Shown piece after piece: positions 26,001-34,799 of a DNA stretch of 64,000 bases. The stretch's first letter is position 1; every line of letters starts with the position of its first letter. Source of the stretch: Chaunax sp. Z400 (taxonomy: Eukaryota > Chordata > Actinopteri > Lophiiformes > Chaunacidae); the NCBI GenBank assembly GCA_037577475.1, contig CM075192.1:10533408-10597407 (forward strand), in the 5' to 3' direction. The notes below the pieces were generated by a model. It was not told where the DNA came from. It was given only the letters and a program-made list of their open reading frames with translations, and made no database searches. A program made the position numbers and the translations under genes.

Positions 26001-29000
26001 AGCTGAAAGATGGACTGATTGCTAACCGCTCTGTTCTCAGACTGGGACTCGCTTCCACCAAACTGTCCTGTGAAGGTGGGAACTAGTGCCTGTGTGTCTC
26101 TGCTTTAGTTTTAGTAATTCTTTTTATCCAATGATACAGTTACCCATACGTGACAGGTTGGACAGCCGGTATGGTCTATCCTCATCTGAAAAATTGATGG
26201 ACAGAATTGAAAGAATTTTCACACATACTTTGTTGGGGTCCTAAAGGTGTGCCTCTCATGACTTGTGCTTATTTTTACATTTTAGGCACATTGGAACTCT
26301 GCTATTACTCTGCTATAATAAAGGTCATGATCTATATACATTAACATCATTTTTTCCTGTAGCAGGGGCATCTGTGTCCTTGGACACAAACGTTCTCGTT
26401 TAACTCCTGTTGTTTCTGTCATCTGTGCTGTAGGAGCCGTAGCTGTGGCTGAATTCATCGCTGAGAGCCCTAGACTGCTCCGTCTCGACCTTCGAGAGAA
26501 TGAGATCAAGACGGGTGGACTGATGGCGCTATCGCTCGCCCTGAAAGTCAACACTTCTCTGCTGCGTCTCGACCTGGACAGGGAGCCTAAGAAAGAAACT
26601 GTGAGCATGGGAAAGGGGATGGAGGAGAGGAGGTAAAGGGCTGAATGCAGTCCCAAACAGATGTGGACAGTTATCCCTACATTGGTTGTCTGCATGAGCA
26701 TTTGTTGTTGTTTATTTTTATCCTCCCCCCCCCCGATATAAAAATGGCTGGGTGGTATAGATGTTGTCCATCCATAATAATTGTATGTACGTCTCGCAAA
26801 CTACACATTCTAGCTTCATGAAACTTCACTCATATGTTAACCAGTATAAGTATAAGGATAAGTCTTTTGACATTTTGAATTTTCTCCACATTTTAAAGTT
26901 TTTGTGGGTTCCATGGAAATGTGATTTTTAAGGTAAGTCTGAAGGGTGGATATCTAATCCAGACTTTTTGACTCTCCATGGAAAAGATGACTTAAAAGTG
27001 ACTCTGGCTGTTGTCATCTTCTCCACAGGGTATACAGTATCCATAACAATATACACTATATGCTCACCAAAGAAATGGAGCATACTGTGTGTCATATACT
27101 GATGCATCTGTTGCATAATTTGGGGGATTTGTCATCTCCAGACGACTGGTTGTTAGTGGCAACAACTCGCAAAGAACAAAAGCAACAATGAATTGAAAGC
27201 CTGATATGGTTTATTCCATTATGCCACAGGTCATCGTTGTCCAAAAACAACATTGGTGGTGCACTGGATGAATTTCATTGACACTATAGTTTAGTTTGAG
27301 TCAATCCCAAATATACCAACCTGTTGCTGTAAATACTAAAGCACCAAATCAGTGGTTGAAATGTGTCCCAAAAATACACACTTTTTAAGATTTATCCCTT
27401 GAGACAGAACGAACTATAGACAGGGTAGTGAGAGATGGCCTAATGCAACTTTGGTTTTGGTCTTTTCATTGAAATTTTTAACTGCATTACATATTAATAC
27501 CAGCCATAGCCATTTTTAAAATGGTTTTCCTGGGAATTCTATGCCTTTATCAGATGATAGGCAGTGGAGAGAGAACAGGAAATGGAGAGAGAGAGAGAGA
27601 GATGAGCCAGCAGGGAGCCTCCAGCTTTAGCTTTCTAAAGAAAATAGTTTTTTACTGACAGTAGTGGCTCATAAGAGATTGTAGGAATTGCTTCGAATGA
27701 GTTGTTTTCTGATATTCTTGTGATTTGATTTGTGTTTGAGACATTTTTTTTGTCACTCAGGTGAAGAGCTTCATTGAGACTCAACGTGCCCTGCTGGCTG
27801 AGATCCAGAATGGCTGTAAGAGGAATTTCATCCTGGCCAAGGAGAAAGAGGAAACGGAGCAGAAGATGAGACAGTCTGCATCCATGGCTGAAATCGCCAC
27901 AGAGGATGGGACCACAGAAGAGGAGGTGCAACGAGTGTCAGAGGAGAGAGGACATAAAGAAGGCAAAGAGGGAGAGGAAGGTAAAACAATAAAAAATGAA
28001 GGACAGACGACCAACCAGTCAGGAGCATGTGCTGAGACAAGTGTCCCCCAAGTCAACATGGAGTCAGACTCAGACACTGAGGATGAGGGGGAAGAGGAGG
28101 TGGTCACAAAGTCCTCTTTTACTTCAAACTCATCCAATCACATACACCAGACCGCTCCTCAAACCCAGACAGAGGTTTCACAGCCCCTCCTCAGTGCCTC
28201 TCATACATCCTCATCCTCAACCGCCTCACCTGCTGGTGGGCCGAGCATCATATCCGCCATCACCGTCACAGAATCCACTGCCTCTCCCGGCACCCCTCCA
28301 TCGCCTGGTCGCTGTATATCTGTCTCTAGTCCTGGGAGGGGTCATAAGATTTTCATGGTTACTCGGGTGGAGAGCCCGCCTGAGCGGCAGCAGCAGCAGC
28401 TCCAGCTGCTGCTACCACTCCAGCTGAGCACATCTGCAGCTCCCAGCCAGACTGATGAGACCTCAAAGAAACCTGTAGAAGGGATCGCACCCACAGCACA
28501 GCCGCCACCCTCATCTCAAACACCTGTACAAACACAACTGACACAGGAGGATGTGAAGGAGAGTTCACCTGCTCCGTCAATAGACTGTAGACTGACAGAA
28601 CAGAGTCCTGTAGCACACATAGAGACGACAGCAAATATGACACAGACCCACACAGTAGAGCCACAGCCTGCAAGTCAACCGACAGCGGATGTTACAGCTA
28701 GCACTTTAGACCTAGAAGTAGCTGATCCAAGTCAACAAGCACCAGCCCTGCCTTCAGATTCCACGTCACAAGAGGGAACAGAGAGCACTAACACACCCCA
28801 ACTCGAGCCCATATGTGTAGAAAGGAAGAAGGAAGGAGAAAATGAGGAAGGCTGTAGAGATGATGGGGGACAGGTGATGTCCCCCGGTAGTACAGAAGGG
28901 GAGTGTGAACTGAGTCAAACCCAGACTAGTATTTCTTTGGAAGAAACAAAACACCAGCCATTAACATCTGTTCTTGAACAGCTGCAGAATGAACTAGCAT

Positions 29001-29613
29001 CTGCATCAGAGGAGACCCAGTCACTCCACCAAACTAAGGAAGAAGAGGAGGCACTGGAGGACCCGCCAGACAACTGGTCAGAAAATGAAAACCCCTGTTT
29101 AATGGAGAACATGAGCAGCCAGCAAAGCCAAGATGAGTCAGTAGAGACTGTTCTCCCTGTTGAGATTGATCAACAAACACCATCTGTCATTCAAAGTGGA
29201 GCTGAGGAGTCAAATCCTCCAGGAGGAGACACAGAGAGTCCAGAAACTGTCTCCCCTGTTGAAGAGGAAGAGTCATCTGATGAGAGTTCTGCAGAGGAGG
29301 ATGAGTGTTTTGCCGAGGCTTCGGAGGAGGAGGTAGTCAGTTCAGCTTTGCCCAATGGCCTGCAGCAAGAGTTCTCCCTCCATCTTCTGGATAATGACAG
29401 CCCCAAGCCTGGCAGCTGTGTGATGGAGCATGGTGAGTCACTGTCATCACTAATGTGTACATGGTAAATTTACGAGAGCAATTGGTTTGAGTGTGAAAAT
29501 CTTGTTGGTAATGTGTGATATGTGTCATTTGTGTAGTGAGTGTCAGCTGTGGACAAGATTTGGAGGAGCTTCTGCTAGAAGCCAGTTTGGAGACGGGGCG
29601 AGATGCTCCATGA
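7392..29613 (+). CDS. ppp1r37: Protein phosphatase 1 regulatory subunit 37 (LRR protein), 5'-partial
   Basis: PPP1R37 is a leucine-rich-repeat regulatory subunit that binds and inhibits PP1. Coding exons: 7392-7489, 12395-12440, 12609-12709, 17725-17844, 20407-20557, 20727-20882, 21948-22060, 25934-26075, 26434-26600, 27761-29432, 29537-29613. All have AG/GT borders and continuous phase, giving about 946 residues after a split first codon. Exons 1-9 encode the LRR region, which follows the mammalian protein closely; examples are CLDLKGEKLDYK, HLNISFNKHIGTRGWQAAAH and LELYLADNKLNGLQDS-type repeats ending in LRLDLDREPKK. The tenth exon encodes a long acidic, Ser/Pro/Glu-rich tail. The end, LEELLLEAS, matches the mammalian C-terminus. 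Human PPP1R37 is about 690 residues, so the tail is expanded here. The N-terminal exon with the RVxF site is outside the window. Confidence 0.97.
7526..7609. mobile_element. Palindromic MITE-like element, copy 1
   Basis: The ends are near-perfect inverted repeats: TACAGTACCAGTCAA at the left and an ACTGGTAGTGTA-type end at the right. Inside are GTTTGGACA and TGTCCAAA arms around a short centre with GAATGGGAAA. A second copy lies at 34714-34799 in the opposite orientation. Such short, almost fully palindromic elements with CAGTACCAGTCAA ends are common non-autonomous DNA transposons in fishes. No coding capacity. Confidence 0.8.
7789..7935 (+). repeat. Dispersed teleost repeat, family B, copy 2
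   Basis: Collinear with 335-503: ATGCAGCAACACCACAAATTG, TCAACACCTCTCTA, GTTTCAACAAAAACTC, ATTATAACTTCTATGA and a final GTATAAGACCGCATT. It lies in a ppp1r37 intron in the same orientation as the other copies. Confidence 0.7.
10949..11084. mobile_element. Short TIR element (about 136 bp), MITE-like
   Basis: The left end ATGACCCGCCCTACTCTG and the reverse complement of the right end (ATGACCCGGCCCTACTCTG, at 11066-11084) match apart from one inserted base. Next to the left arm is CTCTGATTGGCT, a phrase familiar from dispersed fish repeats. No open frame. I did not find a clear target-site duplication, so the superfamily is unassigned. Confidence 0.6.
13892..13946 (-). mobile_element. 3' tail of a non-LTR retrotransposon (remnant)
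   Basis: A GATAA-type short tandem run is followed by CCCTTTATTAGTCCCACAGT and GGGGAAATTT. Reversed, this is the AAATTTCCCC...GGGACTAATAAAGGG(short repeat)n ending seen at the 3' end of many fish LINE copies. A similar tail in the other orientation is at 59795-59880. Only the tail is recognisable; there is no reverse transcriptase here. Confidence 0.55.
14735..15570 (+). repeat. 36-bp minisatellite, about 23 copies, with a 216-bp higher-order repeat
   Basis: The unit is GGTATGGTTCTAGGGCGTAC followed by TGACTCCTGGCAACAC, 36 bases, repeated head to tail with little divergence. Variation sits at few positions: CGTACT, CGTAGT or CATAGT in the middle, and CAACAC, CAATAC, CATCAC or CAACAG at the end. 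Because 36 is divisible by three, one frame reads as a 12-residue repeat (MVLGRTDSWQHG-like). It is interrupted only where CTGG became CTAG, at about 15031 and 15247, exactly 216 bases (six units) apart. The array is intronic in ppp1r37, so the open frames are a by-product. Confidence 0.97.
16781..16791 (-). other. tRNA-type box-B-like motif
   Basis: The minus strand reads GGTTCGATACC, matching the Pol III box B consensus. No convincing box A at the usual distance and no foldable T-arm were found. It may be a remnant of a tRNA-derived SINE within the CpG-containing stretch 15900-16910, or chance. Confidence 0.25.
16988..17085. repeat. TA-rich microsatellite
   Basis: An impure AT/TA and ATT run of about 100 bases in a ppp1r37 intron. 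Nothing else is recognised in it. Confidence 0.9.
17981..18150 (+). repeat. Unnamed dispersed repeat, family A, copy 2
   Basis: It carries GGTATGGTCTCTCCACAT, AACCGCTGGATGGAATT, GGGCCCTAACATTGTG, CATTGGTTTCTTCAGTTTGC, TTTTACATTTTTAG and a second GGTATGGTCTATCCACAT. Order and orientation match the copies at 653-912, 21351-21560 and 26169-26400. It lacks the CTGTGTCCTTGGACACA end, so it is truncated. Confidence 0.7.
18656..18990 (+). repeat. Dispersed percomorph repeat with ATTAATCG ends, copy 1
   Basis: It opens with GTCGATTAATCGATTAGTAG, contains AAGTCATTTTTCAAGCAAAA, ATGTCAAACATT, TTTTATATGATAGTAAA and TTTTGGACTGTTGGT, and ends with TTAATCGATAATGATAACGG and TAGTTGCA. I know this pattern from percomorph genomes. 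A degraded copy is at 63485-63710. No coding capacity. Confidence 0.8.
20883..21947 (+). other. ppp1r37 intron between 20882 and 21948
   Basis: A 1.1-kb intron carrying dispersed family A copy 3 (21351-21560). Nothing else recognisable. Confidence 0.85.
21351..21560 (+). repeat. Unnamed dispersed repeat, family A, copy 3
   Basis: It shares TTTTACACATGCTTTG, GGGGCTCTAAAGGT, GGTTCTTCAGTTTTC, CACATTTGAACTTAGG, GATTTTCACATCAGTTT and ATGGTCTATCCCCATCAGC with the other copies. A degraded form of the CATCTGTGTCCTTGGAC ending follows. Plus orientation, intronic. Confidence 0.65.
22061..25933 (+). other. ppp1r37 intron between 22060 and 25934
   Basis: A 3.9-kb intron. A terminal-inverted-repeat DNA element lies at 22607-23066. 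The rest is AT-rich with no exon-like block; the flanking exons (...LTAAL and PCTQSLETLNLGHN...) are directly adjacent in mammalian PPP1R37, so no exon is missing. Confidence 0.85.
22607..23066. mobile_element. Non-autonomous DNA transposon with about 45-bp TIRs
   Basis: The left end GGCACTTTTCCAATGCGTAG, TACCAGCTCTACTCGACTC is mirrored by the right end. Reversed, the right end reads GCCCCTTTTCCACTGCATTG, TACCAGAACGACTCGGCTTG. Matches are CTTTTCCA-TGC, GTACCAG, ACTCG and CTCG in the same order. The roughly 460-bp body has no transposase frame. I did not find a clean target-site duplication, so I do not assign a superfamily. Confidence 0.75.
26076..26433 (+). other. ppp1r37 intron between 26075 and 26434
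   Basis: A 358-bp intron made up almost entirely of dispersed family A copy 4. Confidence 0.85.
26169..26400 (+). repeat. Unnamed dispersed repeat, family A, copy 4
   Basis: The best-preserved copy: GGTATGGTCTATCCTCATCT, TTGATGGACAGAATTGAAAG, TTTTCACACATACTTTG, TTGGGGTCCTAAAGGTGTGC, TTATTTTTACATTTTAGGCA, CACATTGGAACTCTG and the ending GGGGCATCTGTGTCCTTGG ACACA. It ends about 30 bases before the next ppp1r37 exon's acceptor. Confidence 0.7.
26601..27760 (+). other. ppp1r37 intron between 26600 and 27761
   Basis: A 1.2-kb intron with a C10 run (26725-26734) and a repeat-like stretch at 27535-27610. The latter (TGCCTTTATCAGATGATAGG, then GGCAGTGGAGAGAGAACAGG and a GA run) resembles a dispersed fish repeat known to me from memory. 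No exon seen. Confidence 0.75.
27761..29432 (+). CDS. ppp1r37: ppp1r37 long penultimate coding exon: acidic, low-complexity tail
   Basis: This exon encodes about 557 residues. It begins VKSFIETQRALLAEIQNGCK, the conserved helix that caps the LRR region. It then becomes Glu/Ser/Thr/Pro-rich and probably disordered. One island is strongly conserved with mammals: ISVSSPGRGHKIFMVTRVES followed by PPE, at about 28316-28383. A glutamine/leucine run (QQQQLQLLLPLQL) encoded by CAG repeats comes just after it. Near the end, LPNGLQQEFSLHLL corresponds to the mammalian LPNGLKPEFAL block. The length difference from human lies almost wholly in this exon. Confidence 0.93.
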
Positions 29614-29815
29614 GGCTGTGAGGTAAATATTCATGTACGACAGAAATGACAAGAAGACATGCATAGTTATCTGTATAAGCTTCAGTGAAGACTCTTCTCT
29701 ACATGCCTTTGGTTATTTGCCCTAAACATGACGGCAACAAAATTCTACCTCACAGTGTTATTATTTTACAGCAAGCTGCACTGCAGCATCGGCATCTAGT
29801 GTGATGTTTTCATCA

Positions 29816-30395
29816 AGTCAGTTTATTTATATAGCACATTTAGAATACAACAAAGGGTTGGTCAAACTGCTGCACAACATCTAACAAATAAACCAGGAGA
29901 AACAGATTAATACCAATTTAAAAATATTTAAAAAAAACATTAAGAACAAAAACAACTTAGCCTTAAAAACAGATTTGGACAAAATCTGACTGAAATATTG
30001 TATGAAAGTCCACAGGGGTAGCCATAAATACTGCACACATAGAAAAGATTAAAAAAAGAAATGGGTCCAGCCAGAAAAAGCAGTGAGAAAAGATGTTTTT
30101 AGTCAGGATTTGAATATTGCTAGTGATGTTGATGACCTGATCTGGAGGGGTAGACAAAAAGCTGCTGGTCCAGTGACCTCAGCAGGAGACGTGGATCATC
30201 AGGATGCAGCATGTCTGACAGATAAGTCTATTCAAGCATTTGAAAGTAATCAACAAAATGTTGTAATCAGTCCCGTGCTGAACAGGTAGGCAGTGTAAGG
30301 ATGCCAGGATGAGCGACATGCTCACGCTTACAGGTGCCTGTCAGGAGCCAAGCAGCTGCATTTTTCACCAACTGCAACCTAAGTGCCTGTTCAAT
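29816..30395 (+). mobile_element. Dispersed teleost retroelement-like repeat (about 580 bp)
   Basis: It starts TCAGTTTATTTATATAGCAC, carries an A-rich middle, AAAACAGATTTGG-type and CAGTGAGAAAAGATG phrases, CTGGTCCAGTGACCTCAGC and GGCAGTGTAAGGATGCCAGG. It ends CTGTCAGGAGCCAAGCAGCT and GCATTTTTCACCAACTGCA. I know this order of phrases from a very common dispersed element of percomorph genomes. Only degraded, non-coding sequence is present. A shorter, partly similar start is at 45834-46020. Confidence 0.75.
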
Positions 30396-31126
30396 GCTAA
30401 CGTACACACACATCGAACAATAAAAATCACTGCTGCTCTCCTTTAACGAAAGCTGTTCTTCCTTCCTTTAAACAGCTTTCAATTGGTCTGTAGCTCACAA
30501 TGATTTTTATGGATCATTTAAAGGAAATCTATATTTGAAGATTTCAACATCTGTTCTATTAGGATAATATACTGTGGTATATATATATTGTGTTATATAT
30601 ATATACCAGTGAAATAATTGGAACAAACTGTCCTTAAAGTGTACAATGAGTGATTAAGAGTGACGTTACAGCTGCACTCTCTTTTGGTTTTACCTCTACC
30701 TTTACATATTAAACAGTAGCCAGTCTGTTGCCTCACTCTGCAGTCATGCTGCTTTGGCCACTTGATGACTGAAGACATGTGTTTTCACTGCCAAAATGTG
30801 CTGCAGATAAATGCTCTGTCTTCAGACACGTGTGCACATGTTGAGTGAACATGTTATACCTTCAAGAAGATGGAAAATCTTCTAAACATGGAGGGAGGTC
30901 TTTGTGTGATCTGTTTCAGTTAAAACATCACTCATCCTTTTCACTGAAATATGATGGTCAAACATGAGTCATACCTCACTTATCTATTCTTAACTTCAGT
31001 TCTAATTTATCTCTTCTCTACTTCCACAGTGAGGACAGGAGAAAACAGCACTCAGACGGTTCGTCTGGCTCGACTACATGACTGGTTTCCCTTCAACGTT
31101 TTTGTCGTTTCTTTGACTTAATCACC

Positions 31127-31132
31127 AATAAA
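31127..31132 (+). promoter_or_regulatory. ppp1r37: Candidate poly(A) signal of ppp1r37
   Basis: AATAAA about 100 bases into the inferred last (non-coding) exon starting at 31030. Confidence 0.5.
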
Positions 31133-32184
31133 ACTTTTCCATAAAGGACAGAAGCTCGGCTGTGACAAATAAGGAATCGTCTACATCCACACTACATCGA
31201 CCAATGAAACACACAAACATATGCACATTTAGTTTGAGGAGGTTATCACTACATTTTTGTTGATCTGCAATCTGTACAAACAAGCAGCTGCCTGAGAGAG
31301 GGAGAGAGGAGAGATTGGGGGACAAAGGATGAAGAATATAACACTAACCAAAGACCGAACACAGACCCTTCTCACAGCTGTACTTGCACTTGTATAGATT
31401 TCCACTGTAGTTACGGAAATAACTAGCAATGAAAGTTTTTAATGACATCACACTTACAAAGACATAACGGTGATAATGGGAAAAGTGGGGTTGCACAGTC
31501 AGAGATGAAATAACAGTGGCGGATCCAGCTGAGTGCACCTGCTGGCTTTAAACTCTTGTTCTTCAGGTGCACACAGGTCACTGTAAAAGGCTTTTATATC
31601 CAAGGAAGCTAAAGATGTTTAAGTGTCTGTTTATCTGTCAACATTTTATGTCTGTGTCCCCACTCTCCCGACCATTCTACCCCTTTGGAAAAAAGGAAAA
31701 GAAACTCTAAGGGACCTCTGCCAATGTGACTTCCTCCTGTCTGTTTTCTCATCCCTCTGCTCACTTCGGCCCCTCAGGAATCATTGTTCCCCTCTGGTCG
31801 GTCTCCTCAGATCTGATGTTGAGGAGCTGCAGCCGTGTCCTCTGCATGCCTCCATTTTTTGAAAGTCACAAAGTTGGCGCCAGCTTGAAAAAGGCCAGAA
31901 CTTCTGAATGTAGGAAAGCAAGATGCCTGTTTTTGATTGAGTTATTTACCTTTTATCATTGATTCTCTGCCACTTCAGACACTGTTATGTTGTTCAACCA
32001 GTCATTAATGTGTTAAACTCCTTAAAGGAAAGCAGCTCAGTCTGTCCTCCTCTGCCCTATTCTACCACTGGTACTCTGTGCCATCTCACCTCTCCACTCC
32101 AGCTTATCATTCATGTTGCCTTCAAACTCACCATTTCACATTTGTTTTATACCTGTATGAGCCTTTTTCTGATTTATTCTCTTT

Positions 32185-32208
32185 CCCCCCCCCCCCCCCC
32201 CCCCCCCC
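32185..32208 (+). repeat. Poly(C) tract, 24 bases
   Basis: Twenty-four consecutive C bases after a CTTT pyrimidine stretch. Its true length is uncertain in any assembly. Confidence 0.9.
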
Positions 32209-33644
32209 TTCATTTTATCTTTTCTTTTCAGGATTGCTTTTAAATATTAGCCCCATTTTTGATGTATATTTCAGATTCAATCTAGAGCAAATACTTAGTT
32301 TTTTGGGAGGGTTGATCTTTGTTGGGGGTACAGGTAATTATATTTGAATGCTTGACAATGGTAGCAGTCAGGGTGAAGTAATGAAAGCAAACACAGGGAA
32401 GCAGCAAATCAAAGCCCTTGTTGTTTTATAACACTACTCCGCTAAATCCACAAGGTGGCGCTGGTGACTGTATTTTCCCATAGTGGAGATGGAACTGATG
32501 TCAGTCTGAACAGCATTATGTACAATATGCTGCAGCAGCCGATGTCCAAGTTCAAAACAAACTCCTGTCCTGAATTTGACAGAGCCAAGCAGTTACATGA
32601 ATTGTTAAATAGTTCATGCAGAGAGCTGGTTTACCCTGTTTGAACTTTTCACTGAAGCAGATGTGCAGGTGTGTCGTTTCTTTTCTCCATGAAAGAAGCA
32701 GAATCCATCACTTTTGCTCTTCTCCACCCAACAGATCATTTGCCCCCATTGTTTGTTATGCTTTATTTTATAGAAATTTTTAATAATAATTTGTTAACTT
32801 AATTGAAATGTGCTGGTAATCACAAAGATATGTATGGCGAAATTTGTTCCTCTTAAATAAACTGCATGTAATAACTAATGATGTGACTGAATGCTTTAAT
32901 GAAATTACTCTGAGAAAGAAATGTGGACAGCCTTCTGCTGATGACTTTTCAAATGTTGGATCTTTGACACATTTAATGTGATCACAGACCAGTTTTGCAG
33001 ACATTCCCATCCCCACATGGATACTTAATACAATATTAAAAAGTGCAGTTCCTATAAAGTCAATTCTATTGTCATTCTCCTTTGGTTCTGCATTGATTTC
33101 ACACATGGCCTCTCTGGAGTCCAGCTGACAGAAACCTGTCACAGCAATGAAGAACATAAATCCCTAAGTCTTTGTTTTTGTTTATGTGATAATTTCCAAT
33201 AAGTATGTGTTTCATGCCTTTAAAAACGATTCCAATAAAACAGAAAACCCCTCACACCACCACCACTGCTGCTGTGACCCTCACTCCAGCAGACAGGTAT
33301 CCCAGGGTGAGGGTGTGTTCCAGTGGTAGGAGGTCAAGTAGAGGGTGGGAGCTCTGTTCTGTACATGTTACTGAAATTCTCAGAAGGAATTCCACACTGC
33401 GCTAATCCAGTCCCACCCAGTTCTGCTCAAACAGCACAGGGACAGGAGATTTTTGAGACTGAAGTTACTAAAGTGTAATGTTATGTAACTTCATTTGCTG
33501 AATGGGTCAAATCTCTGACATATGAAACATAAGAACAACTAAACGACTGCTGGAAGTAGCCTCGTGTGATAAACAGACATGAGAGTGGTGTCAAGTCTTC
33601 ATCAAACACTCTAGTGACAAACTATTCCTTTAATCATCTTGTGG

Positions 33645-33710
33645 CCCCTAGTTTTATCCTGCGGCCCCTTTAAAGGGCCCTGCCCCCAGGTTGGGTTTTT
33701 TTTAACATAT
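33645..33710 (+). repeat. Dispersed repeat fragment (GGCCCCTTT...CCCCCAGGTTGGG)
   Basis: GCGGCCCCTTTAAAGGGCCC followed by TGCCCCCAGGTTGGG. It resembles 60150-60203 (GGACCATTTGGAGGGACCTG, ACCCACAGGTTGAGAATCAC), both matching a widespread fish repeat ending in 'gttgagaatcactggtctaaa'. Confidence 0.5.
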
Positions 33711-34713
33711 AGGATTAAATCCTTTTTGTTTAAAAACAGTTTACATGTTGGACAATATTTGCCTCCTCCACCTTCCCTTTCTTTGCAAGTGTTCGATTTT
33801 TCTATCCGGACATAACATGCACTATCACCACCACAGAAAATGTCTTTTAAAATAAACTCTATTTTTAAGAATTTCTCATCCTCCCTAATAATCGTTAGTG
33901 TGATTAGAGTTCAGAGCAAAGGTTATGGTGAGCCGTTAAAAAAAAAGGATGTTCCCAGGAAGCATCCTTGCTGTGTGAGAAAAGGGAGTTAAATCATTCC
34001 TACAGGCCTGTAGTCACACACAAATGTGATGGTGGTAGTTTGGATTTTGTCTGAGCACAGTACATTATTGTACTGCTAATGTTAATTTATCAATAGTAAT
34101 ATTGAATATGAAACAGGGCCTGTATGAAAAGTACTTTTACTTGGATCCTTAAAGTCCATTCTGTTTCTGTACATTTGAGTATGTTGTTGAATACAGATTA
34201 TGTAGATAATATGCAGGTGTGTAGCATATGAACCTTGTTATCCTTTTAATATAGCCACCATTAGCTCTGAGGGATGTTTTCATTTCATTTTCCCCAAACC
34301 AAAAATATGATTACTTACTGATTACTTATTGAATATGATTTAAGATTTTACTGATATCTTATTTATCATGGTTTTGGCAATTTGCCACAAATGCTAAATC
34401 TTGCAGCATTTCTTCATTATATACATGGGACGTTTGGAATTCGTTTGCCTTGCTTTTCACTCATAAGGGTTGCTTTTACAAATTAGTGTCTCATTGTTGA
34501 AGAGGAATACAAGTACCCAGGGTTTATATTACTTAAACAAAGATGAGAGCAGCTTAACTCGGGGGAGTAAAGATGTGATGGCTTCACTCCTACTCCTGTC
34601 ATCACTCCTGTGCATATACTCCCTTGATAAGCCAAACAAACCCTCTGTGGTTCAATTATGATTATGTTATTGTTATAGGGGGAGGTCACCCTGAAGTATT
34701 GTTGTTTTTATAT

Positions 34714-34799
34714 GTACAGTACCAGTCAAAACTTTGGACACAGTTTCCCATTCAAGAGGATGGGAAGGTATGTCCAAACTATTGACTGGTACTGTATAT
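34714..34799. mobile_element. Palindromic MITE-like element, copy 2
   Basis: GTACAGTACCAGTCAAAACT at the left and the matching ATTGACTGGTACTGTATA at the right, with TTTGGACACA and TATGTCCAAA arms inside. The centre, read in reverse, matches the centre of 7526-7609, so the two copies are in opposite orientation. Confidence 0.85.

Larger units (their letters stand above)
29614..31150 (+). other. ppp1r37: ppp1r37 3' UTR with a probable intron, and repeats
   Basis: After the TGA at 29611-29613, a donor-like AG|GTAAAT occurs at 29622/29623. A pyrimidine-tract acceptor TTCCACAG follows, with the next exon starting at 31030, and an AATAAA at 31127-31132. This suggests a spliced 3' UTR: the stop codon is only 9 bases before the junction, too close to trigger the usual decay rule. 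Within the inferred intron lies a dispersed repeat (29816-30395) and a TA-rich run near 30580. The intron is inferred, not proven. Confidence 0.5.
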
